DNA of 64,000 bases, taken from Aspergillus flavus (Eukaryota; Ascomycota; Eurotiomycetes; Eurotiales; Aspergillaceae). A program made the translations under genes and the position numbers. The stretch covers positions 3,100,001-3,164,000 of the forward strand of contig NC_092409.1 of NCBI RefSeq assembly GCF_009017415.1. Direction: 5' to 3'. A model generated the notes under the pieces. It had not been told where the DNA came from. It was given only the letters and a program-made list of their open reading frames with translations, and did not search any database. Shown one piece after another: positions 35,217 to 45,571 of the stretch (the first letter of the stretch is position 1; every line of letters starts with the position of its first letter).

Positions 35217-36255
35217 ACCTTTCCCCTTTTCCTCCTCTCTATATATCTTCTCCTTTTTTTTGTTTCCTTATGATTCATCTTTGGGACCGTTGCGTTCATG
35301 GACCTTGCAGGGGTTGGAGGATCGGTTTGGCAGGGCGAATTGGGTCTGATAGGATGCGATACCTTGGGCTATGGTTCTTGGGTTCCGGTCTGCGTTATGT
35401 GGTACGATATGGTATGGTATGGGTTATGATTATGAATGTCTGCTGGATGAACGCGAATGGGATTGGCTTGTTTGGCAGCACGTGTACTGGTACTGTACGT
35501 AGTGAGTGACCTGATCGGGAACAGATCACATATCAATGAATGGATATACATGGACTATCTGCTGCTTCTTTTGTATGAACATACATTCTTTCTTCCCTTT
35601 GTGTTAATATGTAGTTCTCGTTTATTCATACCGTATGATTAGATCCGGTCATTTCAAGAATAAAGCATCAAACCTCAAGAGTCCAAACACAATAAATCTC
35701 CATCAATAGACTTCAATTAGCAAGCCAGCCTACTACGTAAGTATAACCGTATAAATACGAAATACACCATATATAATACAATACAATTTAATATATATAC
35801 TACGAGACATGAACCAAATAAATATGGTAGGTAATAGGTATAAGTAGAACGGTACATCATCAAGGAAAAAGACAAAGACAAAGACACGAGGAAAACAAGG
35901 GGTTTAGTTTAAACTGGTTGGATATCCCGGCTGGCATCAAATCGAGTCAGATAGAGAGAGAGCAAGAAGGTAAGCGTCAGAACATAGTGGAGTGATAGAA
36001 GTAGTAGCAGCAGTAAGTGGTTTAAATGAACTGGACTGAAATCTGTATGTCAATTCCGCAACCCTAATTCAATGCGAGCATAACACCCAACCATTCGTTG
36101 TAAAGACGACGCAACGGAACAAAGGGAATAAAAGGAGAGAAAAGTAGAGATATAATCGATAAAGACAAGATAAAAGACCTGGTATCGTATTCCACTTCCA
36201 CTACAAACCCGTCAAGTTGTATACCACGGACATCACGGATGAACATTTTCGTCTT
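35217..36255. other. Convergent 3' flanks of AAA ATPase and epsin
   Basis: This 1-kb AT-rich stretch lies between convergent genes. No coding, tRNA or other element is recognised. Confidence 0.6.
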
Positions 36256-38253
36256 TCACAGATCTATCAGACTGCCTCCAGCCTGAGGCTGCTGCTGGTA
36301 TGATTTCTGTGCACCCCAGGGGTTGTTCGTAGGCTGCGCGAAGCCGGTTTGCTGCTGGGCGAACCCTGTTTGCTGGGGGACGAACCGTTGTTGGGCGAAG
36401 AATGGGTTGCTGCCGGTCTGGTTGGCGCGTAGGCGGTCGAGACCTTGGCCAGCAGAGTTGACGAAGGTGCCTGGTGCGGTGTGTTGAGCAGGTATACGGA
36501 GATCACCGACGTTTCCAAAGGTATCTTGGCCGTCGCCGCTGGCGAGGAGTGCATTGAGACGAGCGTGATGCGGGTCGTTCATCTGAGGCGGGGTACTCTT
36601 GGGTGGAGCCGGTGCCACAGGAGCCTGGTAGTTGGCGATTGGATTGAAAGCGGTGGTTGCGCGCTCTTCTGCCAGCGTGTTCAGGGATGGATGTCCAGAC
36701 GTTGCGGGCCTGGTCTGGAACTGCTGTGTCTGCGTGCGCTGAGCGAATGGGTTGTTGGATCCGGTCTGCATTGGTTTCAACATATCTCCCGGCTGCGGGC
36801 TGCTAGAGGCCCATGGGTTATTGCTTCCCGACGAAAGGAAGTTATCTTGCGGCTGTTGTTGTTGTTGTTGTTGTTGCTGCTGGGGTTGTTGCTGTTGCTG
36901 TGCGAACATGTCTGTGGTACCATAGGGATTGTTGGTGTTAAACGCCGTGTGCTGCGGCTGCAGGGTTGCCTGGGGCTGTAGCGTGGCCTGTGGCTGCAGG
37001 AAGTTATTCTGGGGCTGACCGTACGGGTTCTGGTCAAAGGCTGTGGGCTGCGCTTGGAATCCGTTGGTGTACCCGTTGGGCATTCCGGTCATCTGTCCCT
37101 GGAATCCGGTTGGCTGTGCATATTGGTTGTTCAAGTACCCGGTCGACAGAGGTTGCTGGGGGTTGATCGGGTTGCCAAACCAGTCCACCGCACTTTGCTG
37201 TTGGTATCCCTGGTTGTAACCGGTGGGCTGCGCCGGGGCGGCCTGGACCGGGGTGTCATCGAAGAGGGAATGCGCGTTGCTCTCTTCAAGTTCGCGCTTG
37301 CGAAGTTCTTCCTCTTCCTTGCTCAGCTTGATGGCCTTAGCCAGATCTTCGTCCTCCTCCCCGGTTTGCATAGAGCTCTTCGCCCGTCGCTTCCGTTCTT
37401 CTTCGGCCTCATGTTTGCTCGCCTCGATCGCCAAGCGGTACTCAACATCTTCTTCGTCCGCGGGACGTCGGCGGCGCTCGTTTCGACGCGGTTGTTGTGG
37501 TTCACTTCCATGGCCTGGATAGTCGTCTAGCCCGCTCACCCGAGATTTCCACAGCTTTCGGTCGGAGCGTTCACTTCGCAATCGGTCTTCATCCATCACC
37601 AGGGAAGTGAGCTCTTTAGCAGCCACACGCACTACGTATCGTTAGCTGGCGACCGAACGAGGTGAGAAATAATACCGTCCGCAACCTACCGTTTTGTCCG
37701 ACATCTCTGCCATCCTCATCCACATATTGGAACTCGCGCAGGGTCTTGATGATGTAGACGTTCTTCCGGGCCCACGTCACGACCAGCTCTGAGCCCTCGT
37801 GGAGACAGTAATCTAATACCTTCAGGGACTTCAATACATGACGCCAATTCTTTCCCTTGTCATTTAGTCGCTTATCCAGCATGTCCATAATCTCGTAGAA
37901 ATCGGTGGGACTGTACGTACAACCGGATTAGCTCGGTCTAGAGGGGGGGAGAATCGTCGAGGCCGATGAATCGGTCAGCCTACCTGCTAAACGTCAGGGC
38001 GGCAATCTCTGCCATCTCTGTACCGGTCGGGCCCCAGGGGTCATTACTCGTGGCTGGAATTGAGAGCGTCAGCCAATGTCGACCGCAGGTTCAAGGACAC
38101 AGGTAGCGACCGACGAACAACCACCACCGTGAATCGTTACCCAACCGGAGCGCATTAAGGGCAGAATTAGCAGTACATACCATTTCGGACCTTGACCTGG
38201 ACCGACGAGTAACCCTTGGTGACATTTTTCACACTGCGCACGACTTTCGACAT
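36256..38253 (-). CDS. ent1: Epsin (Ent1/Ent2-type endocytic adaptor)
   Basis: Exons 38181-38253, 37984-38053, 37690-37910 and 36256-37631 encode 579 residues. The ENTH domain occupies about residues 1-140: MSKVVRSVKNVTKGYSSVQVKVRN, NDPWGPTGTEMAEIA, KNWRHVLKSLKVLDYCLHEGSE, and VRVAAKEL. It binds PIP2 at the plasma membrane. Two ubiquitin-interacting motifs follow near residues 181 and 212 (EDVEYRLAIEASKHEAEEE and EDEDLAKAIKLSKEEEE). The rest is a Gln/Asn/Pro-rich disordered tail with NPF motifs for EH-domain partners, repeated QPTGF/QTGSN units and a polyglutamine tract. The extreme C-terminus is LIDL, a clathrin box ending exactly at the stop. The architecture is complete for a clathrin-adaptor epsin. 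Confidence 0.96.
36851..36905. repeat. Polyglutamine-coding trinucleotide repeat in epsin
   Basis: TTG/CTG triplets on the plus strand read as CAA/CAG on the coding strand. They form an interrupted Gln tract in the epsin tail that is likely length-variable between strains. Confidence 0.85.
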
Positions 38254-41200
38254 AGTGACGACAATCGGACACTCGGGCTCAATGGGAGGATAATCGGAAA
38301 TGAGGTAGGGTAAAATAAGTAGAGCTCCTGGCGTACCGGTAGCTCTCGGGAATCAGGGGGAATCAGGCGCAAGCCGCCCAGGGGAGCGTCGGGGGTTGAA
38401 TGGGTAGCGGTGGGATTGTTGGTGAGTTGCGGAGGTGAGTGTCTGTCTCCTTATCGCGGGCGGTTGCAGTGGAGTTGGCAGTGGCAGTGTGACGGAAGGC
38501 GGGCGTATGGGATTGAATGTCAGCCACCGTTCGGAATCGTCCCTGAGAACACTAAAAGACACAACGAGGGTATCAGGACAGGGAGAGGATGATCGGAATA
38601 AGGGAAATCGAGAAATAGATGGAGGAGGATTAGTAGTGGTAGCGTTTGGAAAGAAGCGGTAGAAAGAAAGAAAAGTCGCGATGACGAGCAGGAAAGTTCT
38701 TCTGGGTTTTTGGTGGCCACCGGTCGATGGCTGACGACGACCAACGCCCAATCGTAAGGAAATCTCCCGATCAGTTCAGGTTCGACCCCCCACACACAAC
38801 TAGTTTCCCTTCTCCTCTCGGAAATAGAATCTTAGATATGTAATCACTTTCAGTCAAAGCATTTGTGAACAGAGATCATGTCTGAACCGAGAGATAAAAC
38901 AGACGGAATTCCGGGGACATGAAATAGGGGTTGAGTGATATCCACCGGCAGATCAATGTCCCTGTAGAGGTACTAGAAGATGTTCAATGGATTTATGACA
39001 ATGGGATCCGTTACTCCGCAGGTGTCAGAGAAGTGAAAAAAAAGAATTAGAGAGGAAGCGGAGAGGGACAATGAGGTTAGAGATGAGAAAGAAGAAGAGA
39101 CGGTAAGTTCCAGAAGTATACAAATCATTCATTCATACATGCAACTATGATTATTTACTGTATGTATAGTATGGAGATACGGTATGCAACGGGGTTTCTC
39201 ATGTACATCGGCCCGAAAGACCCTTTTTTTAAGTTTCAGGGTGTTCTGTCATTTTACCAGATTCAGTAGTAGTATATACTACACAGTATACATATGTACA
39301 GAGATGGATTGGAAATTAACCGTCATATTCTCTTTATAAACCGATGGATCCAAACACTCACTTCCCTTTTCAAATTAATATAGAATCCCCCCCCGTACCA
39401 TACTCCAACTCTTCCGATAGAAATGGTCTGTTCACCCCACTACTGGTAGGCTAGCTCATAAACCATCTGCAGCCCTGATGATGTCGTGGCGCCGTGGCAA
39501 AGGACGGCCGCGTACAACCATGACTTGGCATCCTTTTCAACATGGGAACTCTTCTTAACCCCTCCTTTTACTTTACCAGTTTACCAATGAAGAGAGTCTT
39601 TCTTCGTTGACACGAGGCTGTTACAAATTTACCATACGGCAGACTCCGTCCCTGCTTCATACCGGAGTGTAAGGGTGTACTGTACATTGAGTATTGTGGC
39701 GGTGCAATCAATACTTTGAAAAATGCCAAAATGTACCAACGACGTCATAAGGCAACATGCTTTTTCTTTTTTCCAATTTCTTTATGGTTTACTTTTTCCC
39801 CTCTATATTTGACGGTTCACCCAAGAAATTAAAACCTACTTTACTCCACAGTATTTCTACATCAGATCTCAAATAAGGATGGGGGCCTAATTGGTACCGC
39901 TTAGGCAGCAGTGTTCTGTACATCCATTTAATTTAATGAATACTCGTACTCGTTCGTCTGATACTACTACTGGGTACGGGGTTTGTTACTGGCCCAGCCA
40001 CCAGGGTACTGTCACCTTACGGGCTGCCCGTGGTTCCGGTATATAATTATGACTTAGCATATCAATCTAATAGCCGAGCCCGCGCTCTACTGTGTATATC
40101 CGTAGTCAAACCACGGCTTCCTGCTTCTGCATCGTGGGATACTCCCGCTTCCCCTTCTGCAATGGCTGCCCGGGTTCATAAAATCGCACTGTGTGATCTT
40201 ACCCTGGTCAATCTTGTCAACGACGGAGACTAACTTACGTACGAGCTGAAAATCCCCTCCGCCAGTTTGAATTCAAAGTCAGCTAGACAAGTCAGTGCTG
40301 AGAACAGCCGAAAAATGACCAAAAAAGCCAGTAGAACTCACTTCGACATCCAGTTCGCCGGCGGCTGCTTATCCGCAGACTGGATCAGAACCTGAAAACT
40401 ATATCACCACTGCTGCTTCGATCCCCATAACAGGGGCCCCATACGGGTAGGTGAGATCAGTCCGATCCCGGACAGAATACCTCCCGAGTGGATTGTCGAT
40501 GAGGAGCTTCTGGGAGTTGACAATCAACAAATGAGATTAATTTGGCTGTAGCGATAATAGTAGCAGCTGCAGCTATCGCTGTGGCTGCGTCTGTATGCCT
40601 GGAAGTGCGTGAAAACCATCAAGTGACTGTCTAGAGTGCCTAAAACGAAAAGCATGGACTTCTCAATGATACAGGAACATCACAAATCCAGGATCACTTT
40701 GGGTCAAGGACCACTTTCAGTTAGCCACGGTCCATATAGGTGGCTAGAATGTGTTATAGTTGAAGGGCACACCGTGGCCTCGTTACCCCTAAGAGGATAC
40801 TCAATCACCTACATAAGGGGAAACATGAACGACTGTTTTCCAGTGGAGGATCCATGACTTACTGTATGACCGATTTGTTCCAGCATAGTAGTTTAATGAG
40901 TCCAATTTAGGCAGCCCCTACACACGGACCCCAACAGAGGATTGTGCAGCAACGTTGGGTGAAACTTAGCCCTCTCATTTGCCTGATTCTTCGCGGAAGA
41001 ACTCTGACAAGTATGAACTTGAGGCAGATACAGGTATCCTCAAACTCAAATTTGCAATAGATAAAATAGTACGGAAACGTTGAAGTCCTGCTATGTCAAT
41101 TCAGCCCAGGCAATCTGCACGTTTCCTTACCTAGCCTTAGTAGTACATAACCCTTACAATATGGATTCACATAGCATCCTCTGTTAATATCAGAACGTGG

Positions 41201-41360
41201 GAACCTGGAGGTAAAAGAAGAAAAAGAAAATATGATGTAAAGGATTTCATTTTTCCATCGGTCTAGATCGTAGTCGTCATTCAATTCCCAGTATGCCAGT
41301 CAACAAAAAGGAACAAAAGAATCCGGAGAAGCGAAAGAAAGCAGAAATATCGCATCGAGT
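38254..41360. other. 3.1-kb gene-free region
   Basis: This is the longest non-coding stretch in the window, between the epsin start and the trpE stop. The first 550 bp are probably epsin promoter and leader. The rest has only short frames (for example 40030-40233 and 40636-40857) without protein-like composition, scattered AT-rich runs and no recognisable tRNA, rRNA or mobile element. An uncalled non-coding RNA or a decayed gene is possible. Confidence 0.6.
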
Positions 41361-43186
41361 CTAGGATTGTTCACCCTCCATGCTCAAATACTTCGCTTCC
41401 GCTCCCTTGATGCAGGCAATGTTGGCCCCCAGTTTGTTGATCGTCTCCATATACTCGTCGTACGGGTCTGAGTCGAAAACAATTCCACCACCCGCTTGGA
41501 GGTAGGCCACCCCGTCCTTGACCATCATCGTCCGGAGGGCAATGCAGGTATCCATAGCACCCGGCATTTCTGTTGCTCCGTCCGTGCTGGCGATGTTGTA
41601 CCCGAAGTAGCCCACCGCGCCAGCATACACTCCGCGCTTCTCGCCCTCTAACTCGGCAATCAGTTGCATAGCCCGCACTTTGGGAGCCCCGGAGACCGTG
41701 CCGGCGGGGAAGATGGACCGGAACGCGTCGAACCTGGTCTTATCCGGCCGCAGAATACCCGATACCTGCGACACCAGGTGTTGCACATGCGAGAACTTCT
41801 CGACCACCATCAACCGGTCCACCTGGGTGGTCGTCGGGTCACACACGCGATTAACATCGTTCCGTGCCAGATCCACCAACATGACGTGCTCCGCGCGATC
41901 CTTCAGGCTTCCTCGTAGCTCATCTGCGAGCGCCTCATCCTCCTCGGGTGACTTGCCACGCTTGACGGTGCCGGCGATGGGATGCGTAATGATACGACCC
42001 TTTTCCTCCTTCGCCAAAAGTTCTGGACTAGCGCCAACGAGCTGGAAGTCTTCGCAATCAATATAAAATAGGTATGGCGATGGGTTGACTGTGCGCAAAT
42101 GACGGAAGAGGTTGAATGGGTGAAGGGAGGTTGGACGCGACAGCCGTTGCGATGGCACGGTCTGGAAGATATCGCCTTTGGAGATGTGCTCCTTGAGTTT
42201 CACCACGTGCCGCTCGTACCCCTCGCGTCCGATGTTGGATGTGTACTCCTGGTTGGGAATGATTGGACCTTGGGGAGGTAGCGGGGTCTCAGGTCGGAGT
42301 AGTCGTTCGATATAGCGCTTGATCACATCTTCGCCTTTCCGGTACTCGGTTTCGAAATCCGAGTCGACATGTGTGATAGGAATGAAGGTGATGATCTTGA
42401 TGACCTGGTAAAAGTGATCAAAGGCGACAATGGTATCAAACAGCATGAACAGCGACTCTGGGATTCCGAGCACATCCTTGAGAGGTCGGGCCGTCTTGGG
42501 CTCAAAGTACTTCACACAATCGTATCCGACGTAACCAATAGCACCACCCGTGAGTGGTGGTAGCGTCAAGCCGGGCACCGTCGCAACGCGATATTCAGCG
42601 ATCTCCTTCTCCAGGATCGGAAGGGGGTCGCACTCGGGGCCGTGGCCGGGGCCGGTCTTGAGAACTTTGCGGGGATCTTCATCGCGTCGCAAACACACAA
42701 GTTAATGAAAGCTCCAGCAAGGCGGCCACAATGGAAAAGTATGCATACCAGCTCCCACAAAACTATACCTCCCAATTGTCTCTGTGGTAGCAGCACTTTC
42801 GTAGAGAAATGACAGTTTAGATCTGCGCAAGAGTTGGCCATCAGCTGCCCCGCTATAGGCAAGAGGGCGCGTGGGGCTCTGAGCTTGGAACTCACTTCTC
42901 GGCAACCTTCAAATATGCCACTGTGGGCGTCAAAAGGTCGGCGGGGATAGATGCAGTAAGTGGGAGTAGGTTAGGAGGATATTTAGCATCTTTCGAGTGG
43001 CTGATCACATCCTTTGCTGTCTCAAGCGACGGCACAACGGTGATCTGAGTCATACCATTCGGCGGCATTAGCACAAGCTCGCCTTATTCAAACCGGGAGT
43101 CATGAAAAAAAAAAAAAAAAAAAAAAAAACATGGACGAGGAAAAATAAGGTGGTGAATAAGATGAGATACTCACAGGGGGCGCCAT
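41361..43186 (-). CDS. trpE: Anthranilate synthase component I
   Basis: Exons 43175-43186, 42896-43077, 42749-42822 and 41361-42676 give 527 residues, as expected. The enzyme converts chorismate plus ammonia or glutamine to anthranilate, the first committed step to tryptophan, with the TrpG-containing subunit. The N-terminal domain includes FLYESAATTETIGRYSFVGA, near the LLES-type motif for tryptophan feedback. The chorismate-binding domain has GGAIGYVGYDCVKYFEP, SKGDIFQTVPSQRLSRP, HPIAGTVKRGKSPEEDE, DLARNDVNRVC, SIFPAGTVSGAPKVRAM, and QAGGGIVFDSDP. Exon 1 is only 12 nt. Using acceptor GCGAG at 43078 keeps frame; otherwise translation could start at ATG 43072-43074. Intron 1 contains a 24-nt homopolymer and a TGACTC site. 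Confidence 0.95.
43098..43103 (-). promoter_or_regulatory. TGACTC (CpcA/Gcn4 core) in trpE intron 1
   Basis: TGACTC on the coding strand, 83 bp inside the gene. It matches the core of the fungal cross-pathway control element. One six-base match could be chance, but trpE is a classical target class. Confidence 0.35.
43106..43129. repeat. 24-nt poly(A)/poly(T) run in trpE intron 1
   Basis: There are 24 consecutive A on the plus strand, which read as T in the trpE intron. It is a likely slippage hotspot and may also act as a nucleosome-excluding tract close to the promoter. Confidence 0.95.
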
Positions 43187-43983
43187 CCTATCAAATCTAG
43201 CAGTGCCAATGAACTTCGAGTTGATCGTATGCGGGGAGGTGGAAGAGTAGAAATGAAATTGGACTAAGAGAACGGAGATAAACGCAATTCGAAATCGCTA
43301 AAATCAGATTCAAATGCGGCAACTTGCTGGCCCTTCACAACTGGGGAAGAAGTAGGAAAGCAAAAGAGCGCTGGGACAAGTTTCGTTTTAAATCAATTCA
43401 AGATATCCAGTTTCAATACCTTTTGCTTTTTTCTTTATCGTTTCTTTTTTCTAATCCCATCACTTATCAGGAAACTTTTTGGCCGGCGCCTTTTCCATGG
43501 GAACCCCAATACGGAATAGTCTCCCGGCTTAGTATTATTATTATCAATTGGCACTGATGATCTGACCGTCTTTTTCTGCAGCCTTTCCTCGCGGACTATG
43601 ACAAAACAATCCTTTTTGCCTCTGTTCACTTGTTCGCAATCTATTTGGTACCCTTTTGTTCGATCGCGCTCAGGCGTTTTTGGAGAACATACCTATACTA
43701 ATAATATCCAGATATATCTAATCTATATAACAAACTGATTTTCCGCGGTCCGATCATAACAGTCGCAACTACCCTTGTCCTTGGAGATTCGATAATTTGC
43801 TATTTGTCCGACACTCTTCTATACGTCCAAACACCTCAGAAGATACTACCCTACGTCCTGCACCCAAACATACTTGCAGCAAATCAACATTCCTATCCGT
43901 TCACTTATCTACACACTATGCAATAGAACGGCCAAATAGCACGAGAAGAAAGTACCATATATACAGAGAACAAATATTCGGTC
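43187..43983. promoter_or_regulatory. Divergent promoter: trpE / coiled-coil protein
   Basis: This 797 bp lies between divergent starts, with pyrimidine-rich tracts near 43420-43450. No TGACTC(A) was seen here; the only copy is in trpE intron 1. Confidence 0.45.
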
Positions 43984-44922
43984 ATGGAGAATTCACCGTA
44001 CCCGGCTTGCTTGGATCAGCTCTCGTCTCCGCATTCCCTTCCGGAACACACCTGGGAGACGGATATGTCGCGCCCTACTTCTCCCTCGGATACCCACGAC
44101 ACGGGCGAAGACGCAACGCCTCTGCCACAGCGACTTGCCAAAATAGCTCACATGGTCTCGCAGAACGCCGACGTATCCAGTGAGGATACGATCGCGGCAC
44201 ACCACTGCCTCAACACTTTGGAAGCCCTATTGGACCCACGGCCAAAACTCACTCAGGAAGTCGTCAAATGCCGACCCACACGTATCTACCCTGGAACTTC
44301 ACACCCTGTGGCTTCCGCAGCCTCCTGCTCTGCCCCGATGAAAGATCGTGCTTCACTCGCTTTCGAACCTTCGAGCTCGCAACTCATAGCTCTTTTGAAC
44401 GAAGTCACCGCATTAAATGCCGACTTGAACCAGCGCCGTAAAGAATCGTCCCAAATATATGATCTTCTGAGGCGTGAATGCCAGGGGTTGTCGCGACGGA
44501 TATCGGAGCTGGAAGCCGTGGTCCACGACCTGTAAGCTGAAATCCACTAAACCGCCACCTTCATTTTTCGGCTAATGCGTAACTCTGTCCGATGCAGGGA
44601 AATAGACATAGTAGAAGGCTCAGCAGAACGTGAAGCACTTCACGGTACGGTTCGCGGACTCGAGGCCTGGGTTGACGGATGGCAGAACGAACCTAAACTG
44701 CGGACATCGCGTCAAAATAAAGCAAGGCGGTGGATAAGGCGTAAGCCCGAGGAGCGCTATGAGACCGATTCCGAAGCGCTTATAGAGGGCATAACGGCGT
44801 GGATGCGTGGCTGGAAAGATGTTGAAGAAGGCTTCCGCGTTCGCGAACGAGGTCGGCAAGAGAGAAGGGAAGAAAGGCAAAGGCGTACTAGATTAGCCAT
44901 AGACCCTGCGGATAACACATAA
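43984..44922 (+). CDS. Predicted coiled-coil protein (290 aa), function unknown
   Basis: Two exons (43984-44531, 44598-44922) join through a 66-nt intron to give 290 residues. The N-terminal half is Ser/Pro-rich and probably disordered, with a helix LPQRLAKIAHMVSQNA. The centre is a coiled coil: QLIALLNEVTALNADLNQRRKESSQIYDLLRRECQGLSRRISELEAVV, continuing across the splice junction. The C-terminus has two Trp-rich repeats, LEAWVDGWQNE and ITAWMRGWKDVEEGF, then a strongly basic REERQRRTR stretch. I do not recognise a characterised family. The repeated AWxxGW element suggests an internal duplication. It is divergent from trpE and convergent with the LisH/WD40 gene. Confidence 0.75.
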
Positions 44923-45571
44923 AAAAACCATAATATGATCTGGGAACGCTGGGTTGCCAGGTTTGAGACTAGATTCGGCTGAAAGCGACTCCGACGTAAG
45001 AAAGCCGAGCCCGAGGATTTGCCGCAAAACTGATGCGAAGCGTAAGACAAACGAAGATTCTGACATTCAGTAATCATGCCGACCAAAAACCAATGGTACA
45101 GTTAAGAATTAAGATGATAGAATGCGCCAATGTGCCCACCGTAACCCACTATAACCGCAATTCACTGCTTTTTTTGTCGGAAACCCCGAGTCTGCGCCGA
45201 TATGTACGATTTCACCGAATGGTTATTGAATAAATTAAAATGCTGAAGGAAGAAAGAACACAACAAGAACCTCCTGAAGCGGCGCTGCTTGCTAGCCGTT
45301 GATCGACTTTGATCTAATTCATTGCGCTTCACCTAGCCGCACTTCAATGGGAGGGATAACTTGGCCGAAGGTCGGTTAGGCGGCCTGGTAGCAAACGATC
45401 CAGAGGGTCAGGAGTGAAAGCTAAGGTATAGGTTTCGGCTGTATTCGTTGACGGGGATATCACAAATTATGTAGTGAGAAGTTGTAAAACCGCATACGAG
45501 ACCATTATCAAGGTGTAGTTAGATATTCCTGCGTTGGAGCCTAACATCACGTATTCGCCGTCCGTAAAGTC
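44923..45571. other. Convergent 3' flanks, no gene seen
   Basis: This 650 bp lies between the coiled-coil gene and the LisH/WD40 gene. No coding or RNA element is recognised. Confidence 0.55.

Noticed and set aside
38775..38790. B-box-like GGTTCGACCCC suggesting a tRNA
   Set aside because: No A-box, no T-stem pairing and no acceptor stem could be built around it.
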